NCBI RefSeq assembly: GCF_026790145.1
Contig: NZ_JALAMS010000001.1
Coordinates: 558,001-622,000 of the forward strand
Length of the DNA stretch: 64,000 bases
Origin: Bacillus_I endophytica_A
Lineage (GTDB): Bacteria; Bacillota; Bacilli; Bacillales; Bacillaceae_H
Reading direction: 5' to 3'
Shown: one piece after another, positions 8,660 to 17,397 of the stretch
How the letters are laid out: every line of letters begins with the position of its first letter
Numbering within the stretch: the first letter of the stretch is position 1
Translations under genes and position numbers: made by a program
The notes under the pieces: model-generated
Told to the model about the DNA's origin: nothing
What the model saw: the letters and a program-made list of their open reading frames with translations, nothing else
Databases searched by the model: none

Positions 8660-8665
8660 AACCGT

Positions 8666-9448
8666 CTACCGAGCTAACCAACCGCCATCAACGGCTAAAA
8701 TATGCCCGTTCATATAATCCGAAGCTCTGCTTGATAAAAAGACGGCTGTACCCATTAAGTCTACTGAAGTTGCCCAGCGCCCAGCAGGAATTCGACTTAA
8801 AATCTCCTTGTTACGCTGTTCATCTGCACGGATAGGAGCTGTATTTGCTGTTTCTACATATCCAGGCGCAATAGCGTTCACTTGGATGTTGTATTCAGCA
8901 AGTTCGTTTGCAAACGATTTTGTAAGCCCTGTTACAGCATGTTTACTTGCTGTATAGGAAGGAACAAATTTTCCGCCTTGGAAGGATAGCATTGAAGCAA
9001 TATTAATAATTTTACCGCTCTTTTGTTCAGCCATTATCTTTGCTGCTTCTTGACTTAAAAAATAAACAGCATCTTGGTTAATCGCTATTACATCATCCCA
9101 GTCTTCTTCTTTATATTGAAGGATAGGAGCCCGTCGGATAGTTCCAGCATTATTAATTAAAATATCAATCTTCTTATAGATATTAAGACACTCTGAAACT
9201 ACCTGTTTAATAGCTGTGCGATCTGATAAATCTGCTTGATGGAAATGAACATTTCCTCCTGCTTCTTCCACAAGAGCTCGTGTTTCGTCCCACTCTTTTC
9301 CATGTGTCACAATAAACAAATCCGCACCAGCTTTAGCAAGGGCAACAGCACAGCCTTGACCTAGTCCTTTATTTCCTCCTGTCACAATTGCTACTTTCCC
9401 GTTAAGGCGGAAGAAGTCCATTGAAAATGAGCTTACATCTTTTGTCAT
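8666..9448 (-). CDS. kduD: 2-deoxy-D-gluconate 3-dehydrogenase / DKII reductase KduD
   Basis: 260-residue classical short-chain dehydrogenase. It reduces 3-deoxy-D-glycero-2,5-hexodiulosonate (from KduI) to KDG using NAD(P)H. Glycine-rich cofactor motif TGGNKGLGQG (about residues 22-31), NNAG (about 96), catalytic Ser in IASMLSFQGG (about 150) and the Y-x-x-x-K motif YTASKHAVTG (about 165). C-terminal MNGHILAVDGGW is typical of KduD. RBS AAGGAGG upstream of ATG 9448; 14 nt after kduI. Cytosolic. A closely related gluconate-type SDR is the alternative, but the neighbouring kduI supports KduD. Confidence 0.9.
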   Translation of the reverse strand: MTKDVSSFSMDFFRLNGKVAIVTGGNKGLGQGCAVALAKAGADLFIVTHGKEWDETRALVEEAGGNVHFHQADLSDRTAIKQVVSECLNIYKKIDILINNAGTIRRAPILQYKEEDWDDVIAINQDAVYFLSQEAAKIMAEQKSGKIINIASMLSFQGGKFVPSYTASKHAVTGLTKSFANELAEYNIQVNAIAPGYVETANTAPIRADEQRNKEILSRIPAGRWATSVDLMGTAVFLSSRASDYMNGHILAVDGGWLAR

Positions 9449-9462
9449 TTACATGTTCCTCC

Positions 9463-10293
9463 TTAGCGTAAGTCTTCCATTTTGACATGATCCATATCAT
9501 CGTACGTAATGTTTTCTCCGCACATTCCCCAAATGAACGTATAGTTGCTTGTTGCTGTTCCAGTATGAATAGACCAGCTTGGAGAGATTGCTGCTTGTTC
9601 ATTCTTCATTACAAGGTGTCTTGTCTCATTGGGTTTTCCCATAAAGTGAAAAATGCGTGTATCAGGCTCCATATCAAAATATAAATATACTTCCATACGG
9701 CGTTCATGTGTATGACAAGGCATTGTGTTCCAAACGCTTCCAGGAGAAAGCATTGTTAAGCCCATTTGAAGCTGGCAGCTTTCACAAACGTTAGGGTGAA
9801 TATATTGATAGATGTTGCGCTCGTTTAGCGTTCCTTGCTCACCTTTATGAAGGGGATCAATTTTCTTAATATCAATCTTTACCGTTGGATATGTATGGTG
9901 CGCTGGTGTTGAGTTAATATAAAATTTCGCAGGGTTGTTTGCATCTTTTGAACGGAACTTAACGTCTTTCGTTCCGCGTCCAACATATAGTCCATCTCGA
10001 CCTTTCATTTCATATTCGACACCATCAAGAATAACAGTTCCGTCCGCTCCAATGTTAATAATACCAAGTTCGCGACGCTCTAGAAAATAACTTACGCCAA
10101 GCTCTTTATCTAATTTAATTGTTAATTCTTCTTGACTAGGAGTGACTCCACCGAAGATCATGCGGTCGTTATGTGTATATGTTAGATGAACATAATCTGC
10201 TTCAAAAAGAGTTTCAACTAAAAAGTTTTTGCGTAATTCCTCTGTTGTTTGCTTTTTTACATCTTCAGGATGATGTGCATAACGAGTTTCCAT
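9463..10293 (-). CDS. kduI: 5-keto-4-deoxyuronate isomerase
   Basis: 276 residues, KduI cupin family. It isomerises 5-keto-4-deoxyuronate (DKI), the product of unsaturated uronyl hydrolases such as the GH105 enzyme encoded nearby, to the 2,5-diketo form used by KduD. Metal-binding His/Glu residues sit in WNTMPCHTHERRMEVYLYFD (about residues 192-211); LERRELGIINIGADG and SPSWSIHTGTATSNYTFIWG are further family blocks. Full length against the usual 276-280 residues. ATG 10293 has AAGGAG upstream. It lies between kdgA and kduD in one minus-strand operon. Confidence 0.93.
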   Translation of the reverse strand: METRYAHHPEDVKKQTTEELRKNFLVETLFEADYVHLTYTHNDRMIFGGVTPSQEELTIKLDKELGVSYFLERRELGIINIGADGTVILDGVEYEMKGRDGLYVGRGTKDVKFRSKDANNPAKFYINSTPAHHTYPTVKIDIKKIDPLHKGEQGTLNERNIYQYIHPNVCESCQLQMGLTMLSPGSVWNTMPCHTHERRMEVYLYFDMEPDTRIFHFMGKPNETRHLVMKNEQAAISPSWSIHTGTATSNYTFIWGMCGENITYDDMDHVKMEDLR

Positions 10294-10319
10294 TTTTCAT
10301 TCTCCTTTTCGTCCTTAGT

Positions 10320-10973
10320 TTATTGAAGAGCCATTCTTCCATTTTGAACTTTTTCAACATATTGGCGGGCAAGAAGAGAGATTTGAGAGAAATCGCCTGT
10401 TTTGGCAGGAGCCATTAGCTTTCCTCCAACTCCAACAGCAATGCATCCACTTCTAATCCAATCTTCCACATTATCAAGATCAACGCCACCTGTTGGCATA
10501 ATGTTTACTTGGGGAAGAGGAGTTTTCACAGCTTTAACGTAGTCAGGACCAAATGCGCTTCCTGGGAAGAGCTTTACAACGTCAACTCCGTAACAAAGCG
10601 CTTCCTTCATCTCAGTGACTGTCATACAACCAGGCATATACGGAACACCATACAAATTGCAAAGTTTTGCTGTTTCAACATCAAAGCGAGGGCTTACAAT
10701 AAACTGTGCACCAGCAAGGATAGCGGTGCGGGCTGTAACAGCGTCAAGGACTGTACCAGCTCCAATGCACACGTTAACATTTTTATCGTGGCTAAAAGAT
10801 AGTTCTTTAATAACTTCCTCAGCTCCTTGAATTGTAAAGGTTACTTCAATTCCTGCAATCCCCCCTGCAATACAAGCTTCTGAAGTTTGAATCGCTTCTT
10901 CCTTTGAGTCACCTCTTACAACGGCAACAATGCCGCACTCTGAGATCTTTGACAACACCTGTAGTTTTTTCAT
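10320..10973 (-). CDS. kdgA: KDPG (2-keto-3-deoxy-6-phosphogluconate) aldolase
   Basis: 217-residue class I aldolase of the Eda/KdgA family, splitting KDPG into pyruvate and glyceraldehyde-3-phosphate. Catalytic residues are visible: Glu in GIEVTF (about residue 44) and the Schiff-base Lys in VDVVKLFPGSAFGP (about 130); the phosphate-binding loop is MPTGGV. The ATG at 10973 is chosen because GGAGG lies just ahead; a TTG 12 nt upstream would swallow that site. First gene of the kdgA-kduI-kduD operon. The kinase that makes KDPG (KdgK) is not in the window. Confidence 0.9.
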   Translation of the reverse strand: MKKLQVLSKISECGIVAVVRGDSKEEAIQTSEACIAGGIAGIEVTFTIQGAEEVIKELSFSHDKNVNVCIGAGTVLDAVTARTAILAGAQFIVSPRFDVETAKLCNLYGVPYMPGCMTVTEMKEALCYGVDVVKLFPGSAFGPDYVKAVKTPLPQVNIMPTGGVDLDNVEDWIRSGCIAVGVGGKLMAPAKTGDFSQISLLARQYVEKVQNGRMALQ

Positions 10974-10985
10974 CGCATCCTCCAA

Positions 10986-11303
10986 AAAAGGGAATTATAT
11001 TAAAAAGTTTAAAATAAAAGATAATTGATAGTGTTCAGAAAATTATAACTTCATTATATAAGAAGAGGGTCAAAACTTCAATGAATAAATGTGAGCAAAG
11101 GATTTTAAAAAGCTTGAAAATATAGATATGTAAGCGAGTACGAGCTTACGCTTTTCACTTATTATCCCCTGTTTTTGGAAGTGTTTAAAAAGTGATAAGG
11201 AAGTTGCAAAGCTCCTTCTATACTCATCTGTGCTATCTTTTCTTAAATCATGTAAAATAAGAGATAAGGTTGAATTTAGCGGCTATGAAAGGAGCATACC
11301 CTT
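10986..11303. other. Divergent intergenic region kdgA / tetR
   Basis: About 318 nt of AT-rich DNA with no credible ORF. It contains the minus-strand promoter for kdgA (11052-11080) and must also contain the promoter of the tetR gene, for which no convincing -35/-10 pair was found. Confidence 0.6.
11052..11080 (-). promoter_or_regulatory. Promoter of kdgA-kduI-kduD
   Basis: On the minus strand TTGAAG (11080-11075) and TATAAT (11057-11052) are separated by 17 nt, about 80 nt upstream of the kdgA start. No TTAACGTTAAC-type operator overlaps it. Confidence 0.65.
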
Positions 11304-11900
11304 ATGGAGAAAAAACGAACAAGAGCGGAAGAACTAGCATGGACAAGGGAGCGTATTTTAAAAACGGCACAAAATTTATTTATGGAGAAAGGCTACCGGG
11401 CAGTATCGACACGAGAAATTGCCTCTGAATGTGGTATTACACAGCCAGCATTATATTATCACTTTTCTGATAAAGAGTCATTGTACGTGGCAATGCTTCA
11501 AGGATTCGTTGCTAAGATTGGCAAACGTTTAAAGTCTGTGTCTAAACCAACAGTAGCAGAGCGATTAGAAACAATGCTTGAAGTTCTCTCTGAAGAACAT
11601 CCGTCAAGCATGATGATGATGCTTCACGATACGCTCGTTGAATTTAAGGAAGAAAACAGACGCTTTATTTTTAAGCTTTGGAAGGAAGCATATTTAGATT
11701 CGTTTGTTGCTGTTTTTGAAGAGATGAAAAACGAAGGAACATTAAGGGAACAAATCTCTCCGGAAGAGGCGGCACGCTTTTGTTTGCTTACTTTAGGACA
11801 AACAATGTCAACATGGGAAGGAAAACCACAATCTTTAGCAGGACAGTTCAAAACCCTTGTTGATCTTATTTTACATGGAACAAAGAAAACGGAAAGCTAG
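11304..11900 (+). CDS. TetR family transcriptional regulator
   Basis: 198 residues. The N-terminal TetR helix-turn-helix spans about residues 12-60 (ERILKTAQNLFMEKGYRAVS, then TREIASECGITQPALYYHF); the C-terminal half is a helical ligand/dimer domain. RBS AAAGGAG, ATG 11304. It stands directly upstream of an MMPL-type exporter, and three near-identical TTATCAATTGATAA palindromes lie between the two genes. The most likely role is a repressor of the exporter (and possibly the hydrolase behind it), released by a small hydrophobic ligand. Ligand unknown. Confidence 0.88.
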   Translation: MEKKRTRAEELAWTRERILKTAQNLFMEKGYRAVSTREIASECGITQPALYYHFSDKESLYVAMLQGFVAKIGKRLKSVSKPTVAERLETMLEVLSEEHPSSMMMMLHDTLVEFKEENRRFIFKLWKEAYLDSFVAVFEEMKNEGTLREQISPEEAARFCLLTLGQTMSTWEGKPQSLAGQFKTLVDLILHGTKKTES

Positions 11901-11991
11901 CACATCGAAAGATTGTCAAAAAAAAGAGCACTGTAATATAAATGGGGGTGTGAGTAGGAATCCCCCCGCAATATCACACTATTAATATAAT

Positions 11992-12005
11992 TTATCGATT
12001 GATAA
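11992..12005. promoter_or_regulatory. TetR operator candidate A
   Basis: TTATCGATTGATAA, a 14-mer that differs by one base from a perfect palindrome and by one base from copy C at 12124. Confidence 0.65.
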
Positions 12006-12054
12006 GTGAAATGGTTTTATGATATAACGTGAGCGAGGAGATTGTGTTTAAAAC

Positions 12055-12068
12055 TTATCAATTGATTA
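12055..12068. promoter_or_regulatory. TetR operator candidate B
   Basis: TTATCAATTGATTA, one base from the perfect palindrome of copy C. The spacings A-B (63 nt) and B-C (69 nt) are close to 6 and 6.6 helical turns. Confidence 0.65.
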
Positions 12069-12123
12069 ATAAAGGAGAGAAGCAGCGATGTAGCGCATGA
12101 TAAGAAATTTTTTTAATATAGAC

Positions 12124-12137
12124 TTATCAATTGATAA
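12124..12137. promoter_or_regulatory. TetR operator candidate C (perfect palindrome)
   Basis: TTATCAATTGATAA, a perfect 14-bp dyad 30 nt ahead of the MMPL start codon. It is the strongest of three copies confined to this intergenic region and fits the short dyads bound by TetR-family dimers. Confidence 0.7.
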
Positions 12138-12167
12138 ATAGAAAGAAGGGATAATATAAATCATTTT

Positions 12168-14360
12168 ATGAAAAAACTCATAAGTGGAATTGTTGGTAAA
12201 AAAGGTCGCTGGATTACTCTTATTGTATGGGTTTTACTTATTGGAGTTTTACAAATGGTGCTTCCGTCTTCAAGTACCTATACAGATGACAGCGTTGAGC
12301 CACTTCCAAGCAGTGAACCTTCTATGAAAGCTGCTCGTATTGTAGAAGAAAAGTTTCCAAACAGCGATGGTGTACCTGCCTTGCTTACATGGTATAACAA
12401 GGACGGCATTAGTGAAAAAGAGCTTACTGCTATTGCCTCTCTGTCAAAAGAGTTGAATGAAAGCAAGCTCCCTCATCAAGAGTTGGCAGTGCCGTATGAT
12501 AAAATGCCAATGCCTGCTTTAAAAGAACTTGTTTCTGAAGGTGGCACAACCTTTATTCAAACGGTTTTATTTGAAAAAGGAGCTTCTTCTGATGAATTAA
12601 AAGAAAGTCTTACAGAATTAGAGACGCGTGTAGATCGTGAGTTTGAAGGAAATCCTCTTAATGAAAAAATAACGTCAGACAGCCTTATTGCTCGTGTTAC
12701 AGGGCCTGCGGGAATTAGCGTTGATGCAACAGGCTTATTTAAAAATGCTGACGTTTCTTTATTAATTGGAACAGTTTTACTTGTCCTAGTATTTTTACTG
12801 CTTATTTATCGTTCGCCAATTTTGCCTTTTGTTCCCCTTATTGCAGTTGGAGCGGCTTATGCTGTTGCAACACCAATTCTCGGTGCTCTCGCAAAGGCTG
12901 GCTATATAAGTTATGATTCTCAAGGTATTTCCATTATGACAGTTCTTCTTTTCGGAGCTGGAACAGATTATTGTTTATTTTTAATTTCACGCTTTCGTCT
13001 TTTCCTCTATAAAGAAGGGAGTCGTCTTCGAGCTTTAAAACGTGCATTTCTAGATACGTCGGGAGCCATTGGAGTAAGTGGTTTAACCGTTGTTTCAGCA
13101 CTTTTAGTTTTACTAGTTTCTCAATATGCTACAATTCACAACTTTGCCATCCCGTTTAGCTTATCTATTTTTATTATGATGATTTCATCTTTAACACTTG
13201 TGCCAGCACTTTTAAGTATTCTTGGTAGAAGCGCATTTTTCCCATTTGTGCCAAGAACAGAAGAGATGGAAAACGAAAGAGCACAGGAAAAAAATAAAAA
13301 AGTTAAGCTTCACAAGCAATCTCGTTTTTGGTATAAAATTGGAGCTTATTCAGCTAACAAGCCTGTTCGTACCGTTATCATTACACTCTTGTTTCTTATT
13401 GTGAGTTCCACATTTGTAACAGGAATTAAATATTCATATGATACGCTTTCAGCATTTCCGAAAGATACGCCGTCTCGCGAAGGCTTCAATCTTATTAGCG
13501 ATGGATTTGGAGCAGGAGATCTCGCTCCTTTAACAGTTGTCTTTGAACAAAATGATGAAAACGAGAATATTAAAAACGATCTTGCTCGTTTAGACGGAAT
13601 AAGTCGTGTTGACAATTCGGAAACGAGTCAAAGTGATCAAAATTTTGTTTCTTATAAAGTTGAACTTGAACAAAATCCGTATAGTAATGAAGCGATGGAT
13701 GATGTAGAAGAGTTGCGTAAAGATCTTAAAGAGCTTTCAGGTGACAAAGGATTTGAAAATGTCTGGATTAGTGGTCAAACGGCAGAGCAGCTTGATCAAA
13801 GAACTGTTATTGCTCAAGATGAGATGAAGATTATTAGTTTCGTCATCGTTGTAGTAGCACTGCTTCTTTTACTTTATTTACGTTCTATTGTGGCAATGGT
13901 GTACTTAATTGCAACAGTATTAATTTCATTTACGAGCGCACTTGGGCTTGGCTGGATTATTCTTCATTATGGATTTGATATAGGAGCTATTTCAGGGCTT
14001 ATCCCTATATATGCTTTCGTCTTTATTGTGGCTCTTGGAGAAGATTACAACATCTTTATGATTTCAAACATATGGGAAAAGAAAAAAGAGTTGCTGCTTA
14101 AGGAAGCAATAAAAGAAGGAGTTGGCCAAAGCGGTGGTGTAATTACGTCTGCAGGAATTATTTTGGCAGGAACGTTCGCTGTACTTACAACACTTCCGAT
14201 TCAAGTGCTTGTTCAGTTTGGCTTAATTACAGCAATTGGAGTTTTGCTTGATACGTTCATTGTTCGTCCACTGCTCGTTCCAGCGATTACAAGTCTATTA
14301 GGAAAATGGGCATTCTGGCCTTCAAAGCTTGGAAAGGTCAAAGCAAGAGAAGAGAATTAA
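12168..14360 (+). CDS. MMPL/RND-type membrane transporter
   Basis: 730-residue polytopic membrane protein of the MMPL (RND superfamily) type found in Bacillus (YdfJ/YdgH-like). Two repeats are visible: TM1 near residues 13-33, a large extracytoplasmic loop (about 35-190), a TM bundle (about 195-370), then TM near 405-425, a second loop and a second bundle (about 560-710). The paired motifs GAGTDYCLFLISRF and ALGEDYNIFMISNI are the proton-relay motifs of this family. It probably exports a lipid, a lipopeptide or a toxic hydrophobic compound. The ATG at 12168 has only a distant GAAGGGATAA site, so initiation may be weak. Likely controlled by the adjacent TetR protein. Confidence 0.87.
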   Translation: MKKLISGIVGKKGRWITLIVWVLLIGVLQMVLPSSSTYTDDSVEPLPSSEPSMKAARIVEEKFPNSDGVPALLTWYNKDGISEKELTAIASLSKELNESKLPHQELAVPYDKMPMPALKELVSEGGTTFIQTVLFEKGASSDELKESLTELETRVDREFEGNPLNEKITSDSLIARVTGPAGISVDATGLFKNADVSLLIGTVLLVLVFLLLIYRSPILPFVPLIAVGAAYAVATPILGALAKAGYISYDSQGISIMTVLLFGAGTDYCLFLISRFRLFLYKEGSRLRALKRAFLDTSGAIGVSGLTVVSALLVLLVSQYATIHNFAIPFSLSIFIMMISSLTLVPALLSILGRSAFFPFVPRTEEMENERAQEKNKKVKLHKQSRFWYKIGAYSANKPVRTVIITLLFLIVSSTFVTGIKYSYDTLSAFPKDTPSREGFNLISDGFGAGDLAPLTVVFEQNDENENIKNDLARLDGISRVDNSETSQSDQNFVSYKVELEQNPYSNEAMDDVEELRKDLKELSGDKGFENVWISGQTAEQLDQRTVIAQDEMKIISFVIVVVALLLLLYLRSIVAMVYLIATVLISFTSALGLGWIILHYGFDIGAISGLIPIYAFVFIVALGEDYNIFMISNIWEKKKELLLKEAIKEGVGQSGGVITSAGIILAGTFAVLTTLPIQVLVQFGLITAIGVLLDTFIVRPLLVPAITSLLGKWAFWPSKLGKVKAREEN

Positions 14361-14363
14361 GCG

Positions 14364-14398
14364 AAGAAATCCTTTGAACTTTGTTCAAAGGATTTCTT
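14364..14398 (+). terminator. Hairpin between MMPL gene and hydrolase
   Basis: AAGAAATCCTTTGAAC pairs exactly with GTTCAAAGGATTTCTT around a 3-nt loop. The T tract after it is short (TTTA), so partial termination or processing between the two genes is more likely than a full stop. Confidence 0.6.
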
Positions 14399-14417
14399 TA
14401 AAAAGGAGAAAGAAAAG

Positions 14418-15148
14418 ATGAAAAAAGGAATTAAATACAGCCTTATTACGGTTTTTGTTTTGCTACTTATTGGAGTAGGAAGCTTTTTTGTTTGGTCACA
14501 ACTTACATATGAACCATCAAAAGAGCTTACAACACTTGTTAATAGTGAAAATATACAGCACGAAGACGATACTGTTATTCTTCAACCTAAAAAAAGCAAT
14601 GGAAAAGGAATTATTCTCTATCCTGGAGCAAAAGTAGAGCCAGAGGCGTACAGCTACTATGGAAAAAACTAGCAGGAGATGGATATTTTGTAGCTATTCC
14701 ACATGTTTTACTGAATTTTTCCATTTTCGATCAAAATAGAGCAGAAGATATTATTGAAAAATACGATGACATTGAAGAGTGGTATATTGGGGGACATTCT
14801 CTTGGAGGTGTTAGTGCCGCTTCTTATGCCTATAAACATCCAAAAGAGATAAACGGCATTATTTTCCTTGGGTCTTATCCAAATGAAAGTAATGATTTTT
14901 CGGAAAAAGAACGTCCAATGCTGTCTCTCTACGGAGAGCTTGATGGTTTATCAACTAAAAAGAAAATAGCACAAACTCATCATCTCTTATCTAAAGGTGC
15001 AGTTGTGCATGAAATTAAAGGTGGAAATCATGCTCAGTTTGGACTATATGGAAAACAAAAAGGAGACAACAAAGCGACAATCACGCCTAAACAACAGCAA
15101 GATGAAATGGTTCGTGTGACAAAAGAATGGCTTCAAAAGGTGAGTTGA
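14418..15148 (+). pseudogene. Alpha/beta hydrolase with -1 frameshift
   Basis: The frame opens at ATG 14418 (RBS AAAAGGAG) with a signal-anchor helix (about residues 5-30) and reads to a TAG at 14670. The rest of the protein continues in another frame with the nucleophile elbow WYIGGHSLGGVSAAS and a catalytic-type His in KGGNHAQFG. The break falls in GGAAAAAACTAG, where six A's stand in place of the seven needed to read GKKLAGDGYF. Either a true single-base deletion, a sequencing error in a homopolymer, or slippage. Restored, it would be a membrane-anchored or secreted esterase-like hydrolase of about 243 residues, probably co-regulated with the MMPL gene. Confidence 0.8.
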
Positions 15149-15279
15149 AAAGATGATTGTATGAGAAACATATCCTCTTGGGTGGTAGGGAGATAAATTA
15201 AACATGTATTAACTATAGTTTAACCAATTTTTAACATTAACCTTGTATCCTTTCAAGGAGAGTTGAAAGGAGTGACAAG

Positions 15280-15504
15280 ATGGGAAAGAGAAACAAAGTT
15301 CGTATAAAAGCAGTAATTATTTTAAGCTTTTTACTCGGTTTTCTAGCCTTTTCAATATATGTGTATCATCAATACGAAATAATAAAAGAAAAAAGCGTGC
15401 TTAAATACGAAGGAAATCTCAGCATTTTCAGTGAGATAGGATGGAATGTAGATAATGAAGGAAAGGGAGGATATGTTCATTTTTTAAACAGGAGTAAAAT
15501 GTAA
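15280..15504 (+). CDS. Small membrane-anchored hypothetical protein
   Basis: 74 residues with a basic N-terminus (MGKRNKVRIK), one transmembrane helix (about 10-29, AVIILSFLLGFLAFSIYVYH) and a short extracytoplasmic tail. RBS GAAAGGAGTGACAAG precedes the ATG well. No family recognised. It lies after the frameshifted hydrolase with a 130-nt gap, so it probably has its own promoter. Confidence 0.55.
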   Translation: MGKRNKVRIKAVIILSFLLGFLAFSIYVYHQYEIIKEKSVLKYEGNLSIFSEIGWNVDNEGKGGYVHFLNRSKM

Positions 15505-15571
15505 TGTAGGAGATATTTTCACTCGTTTTTGTAGAAAGAATCAAGGATGAAGAGAATGAAAAGAGAAGGGG

Positions 15572-15964
15572 TTATTTACTTAAAACCCCTTCGTTCTCTA
15601 CATAGCGTAAAATAAGTCTTCGTGCTTCTTCATTTCTAGCATACTCCCGATAAAAAAGCGGGTACTGGTTCATCTTGTTTTCTAAAAAAGCATATTGAGG
15701 AAAAGCTTCAAAGAAAGTGAGACTAAGAGCATTCATCTGTCGCTCAGGAATTTTCGTTCCTTTTCCGCGCAAAACGTAATTAACGCTTCCTACAATGTTC
15801 ATCATGTATGTATTAAGATCAGCATTAAAATAAGCTTCAGACGTTAAACACTCTTTAAAATCTTTCTTAATATTCTTTGTTTCTTCATACGGGAAAGGAT
15901 CGTATAGTTCCTCATTTATTTCTTTTAATCTTTCATAAATCACTATGTTTTCGATTGTAGGCAC
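15572..15964 (-). CDS. Conserved-looking hypothetical protein, 130 aa
   Basis: A soluble, mostly helical 130-residue protein on the minus strand, rich in charged and aromatic residues, without signal peptide or Cys motifs. I do not recognise the family. Start ATG 15964 has no strong Shine-Dalgarno sequence (the region upstream reads AAGGCGGTGCCTACA), so the start is uncertain. A G/C-containing inverted repeat (GAAGGGGTT / AACCCCTTC) overlaps its stop codon and may act as a terminator. Confidence 0.55.
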   Translation of the reverse strand: MPTIENIVIYERLKEINEELYDPFPYEETKNIKKDFKECLTSEAYFNADLNTYMMNIVGSVNYVLRGKGTKIPERQMNALSLTFFEAFPQYAFLENKMNQYPLFYREYARNEEARRLILRYVENEGVLSK

Positions 15965-16027
15965 CGCCTTTTACAAAATATACTAAACTATTGAATATAA
16001 TACCACTATTTGGATAGTTTGGTGCAT

Positions 16028-17248
16028 TTAAAATGTTAAAAACCAGTGACCAAGTAGAAATCCAATATAGTTTCCAATAATATACCCTAATGTGCCAACA
16101 ACTAAAATAGGTCCTACTAAATTTCTCCACCCTTTTGCAATTGCCATTGCACTTGCTGTTGTTGGACCTCCTACTGTTGCATTGCTTGCTAGAACAATAT
16201 GTTCAAGATCAAGCTTAAATAGTTTTCCAAATAGAAGTCCTGTTCCTAAGTTAAATAAACCAACAATTGAAACGAATAAAATTAAAAGCGGGGCTTTTTC
16301 AATAATTAAAGAAATTGAAGCAGGGGCACCAATCACAACAAAGAAAATGTAAATAAGATATGTGCCAAGTTCTTGTCCGCCCCTTATTTTATTAAAATAG
16401 TTTGGGAAGAAGTAGATAAAAAGGAACGTAAGCGTTGAGAGGAGCAAATATTTTTCTCCTAACATACCATTTAGAAAAACTACAATCCCTGAAGTATTTT
16501 CATCACTAGGAATGACACGATCGAAAAATTCGGCTAGTTTAAATGAAAGAACAACTAAGAAAAAAGAAGTCCCAACAGAGGCGGCAACATCTTTTAAGGA
16601 AATTTCCTTTCTACGCCAATACTTTGATGCAAGTGTTTCTTCTTTATTTACTCTTCCACGTTCAAGCTCATCAATATGCGGAGTGTTAAATCGTTTTTTA
16701 AAAAACACAAGAGATGGAATGAGCATAAAAAGAGCAAACATAGCAGCCATCACCATATTATCTGCTACAACGGTTGCTGATACCATTTCACTAGAAGGTT
16801 CGAACCGGGCTACTACAGCCGCAAAGTTAACACCGCCTCCAACATAAGAAGCAGCAATAGCAGCAGATAGTTTGGCAAGCTCTGGAATATGATCTTTCAA
16901 AAGAAAGAAACCAATTGAGCTTCCGATAACAGTACCAATAGCACAAATCAAGAAAGTTAAAATAAGCTTTTTACTTTCTTGAAAAAGTTCTCTCATATTA
17001 ATGTTAAAAAGTAAAAGGGGGATTGCGAGTGGAACAAGGTATGTCCATACAGCATCATACACAGGAGACTCTGTTGGAATAATGTTAAGGTTGGAAAGAA
17101 TGAGAGCGCCGAGTAGGGCAATTACGGCTCCTGACAGGACTGAGGCCCACTTATATTTCTGTTCAAGAAAAATACTAATCGAGGCCCAAACAGCCAATAT
17201 TCCCCAAAGCATCCACGTATCGTCAGATTGAACAATTGTATTTATCAT
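16028..17248 (-). CDS. DUF819 family membrane protein (YjcL-like)
   Basis: 406-residue polytopic membrane protein with about ten or more hydrophobic helices. Family features include YVGGGVNFAAVVARF and the C-terminal ASNATVGGPTTASAMA segment. DUF819 proteins are predicted transporters of unknown substrate. The ATG at 17248 is preferred over one 39 nt upstream because GGAGGAGG stands 5-6 nt before it and the upstream residues are charged and not family-like. It is transcribed as a single gene on the minus strand. Confidence 0.8.
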   Translation of the reverse strand: MINTIVQSDDTWMLWGILAVWASISIFLEQKYKWASVLSGAVIALLGALILSNLNIIPTESPVYDAVWTYLVPLAIPLLLFNINMRELFQESKKLILTFLICAIGTVIGSSIGFFLLKDHIPELAKLSAAIAASYVGGGVNFAAVVARFEPSSEMVSATVVADNMVMAAMFALFMLIPSLVFFKKRFNTPHIDELERGRVNKEETLASKYWRRKEISLKDVAASVGTSFFLVVLSFKLAEFFDRVIPSDENTSGIVVFLNGMLGEKYLLLSTLTFLFIYFFPNYFNKIRGGQELGTYLIYIFFVVIGAPASISLIIEKAPLLILFVSIVGLFNLGTGLLFGKLFKLDLEHIVLASNATVGGPTTASAMAIAKGWRNLVGPILVVGTLGYIIGNYIGFLLGHWFLTF

Positions 17249-17356
17249 ATAATCCTCCTCCTTTTCCTTAAACAGAGGTTGATTCATGATGTGAAAAACT
17301 GTTAAAGAGATATAATTAGCTGTATTGTAGCATATAGAGAAAATGAAAAAGCAAAC

Positions 17357-17396
17357 AAAAGCTTTCTCTGCTTCTGTGAAAGGAAAGAAAGCTTTT
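17357..17396. terminator. Terminator downstream of DUF421 gene
   Basis: AAAAGCTTTC (17357-17366) pairs with GAAAGCTTTT (17387-17396), with T-rich sequence on both sides. It lies right after the minus-strand stop codon at 17398. Confidence 0.6.
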
Positions 17397-17397
17397 T

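Noticed and set aside
8337..8661. Overlapping open frames on both strands over the GH105 3' end and terminator
   Set aside because: They run through a terminator palindrome and antisense to a clear gene; only the short start region at 8606 with its ribosome site was kept, as a remnant.
12088..12100. Short ATG-initiated frame after GGAGAG upstream of the MMPL gene
   Set aside because: It reads ATG TAG, a start followed at once by a stop; no peptide is made, although it could affect leader translation.
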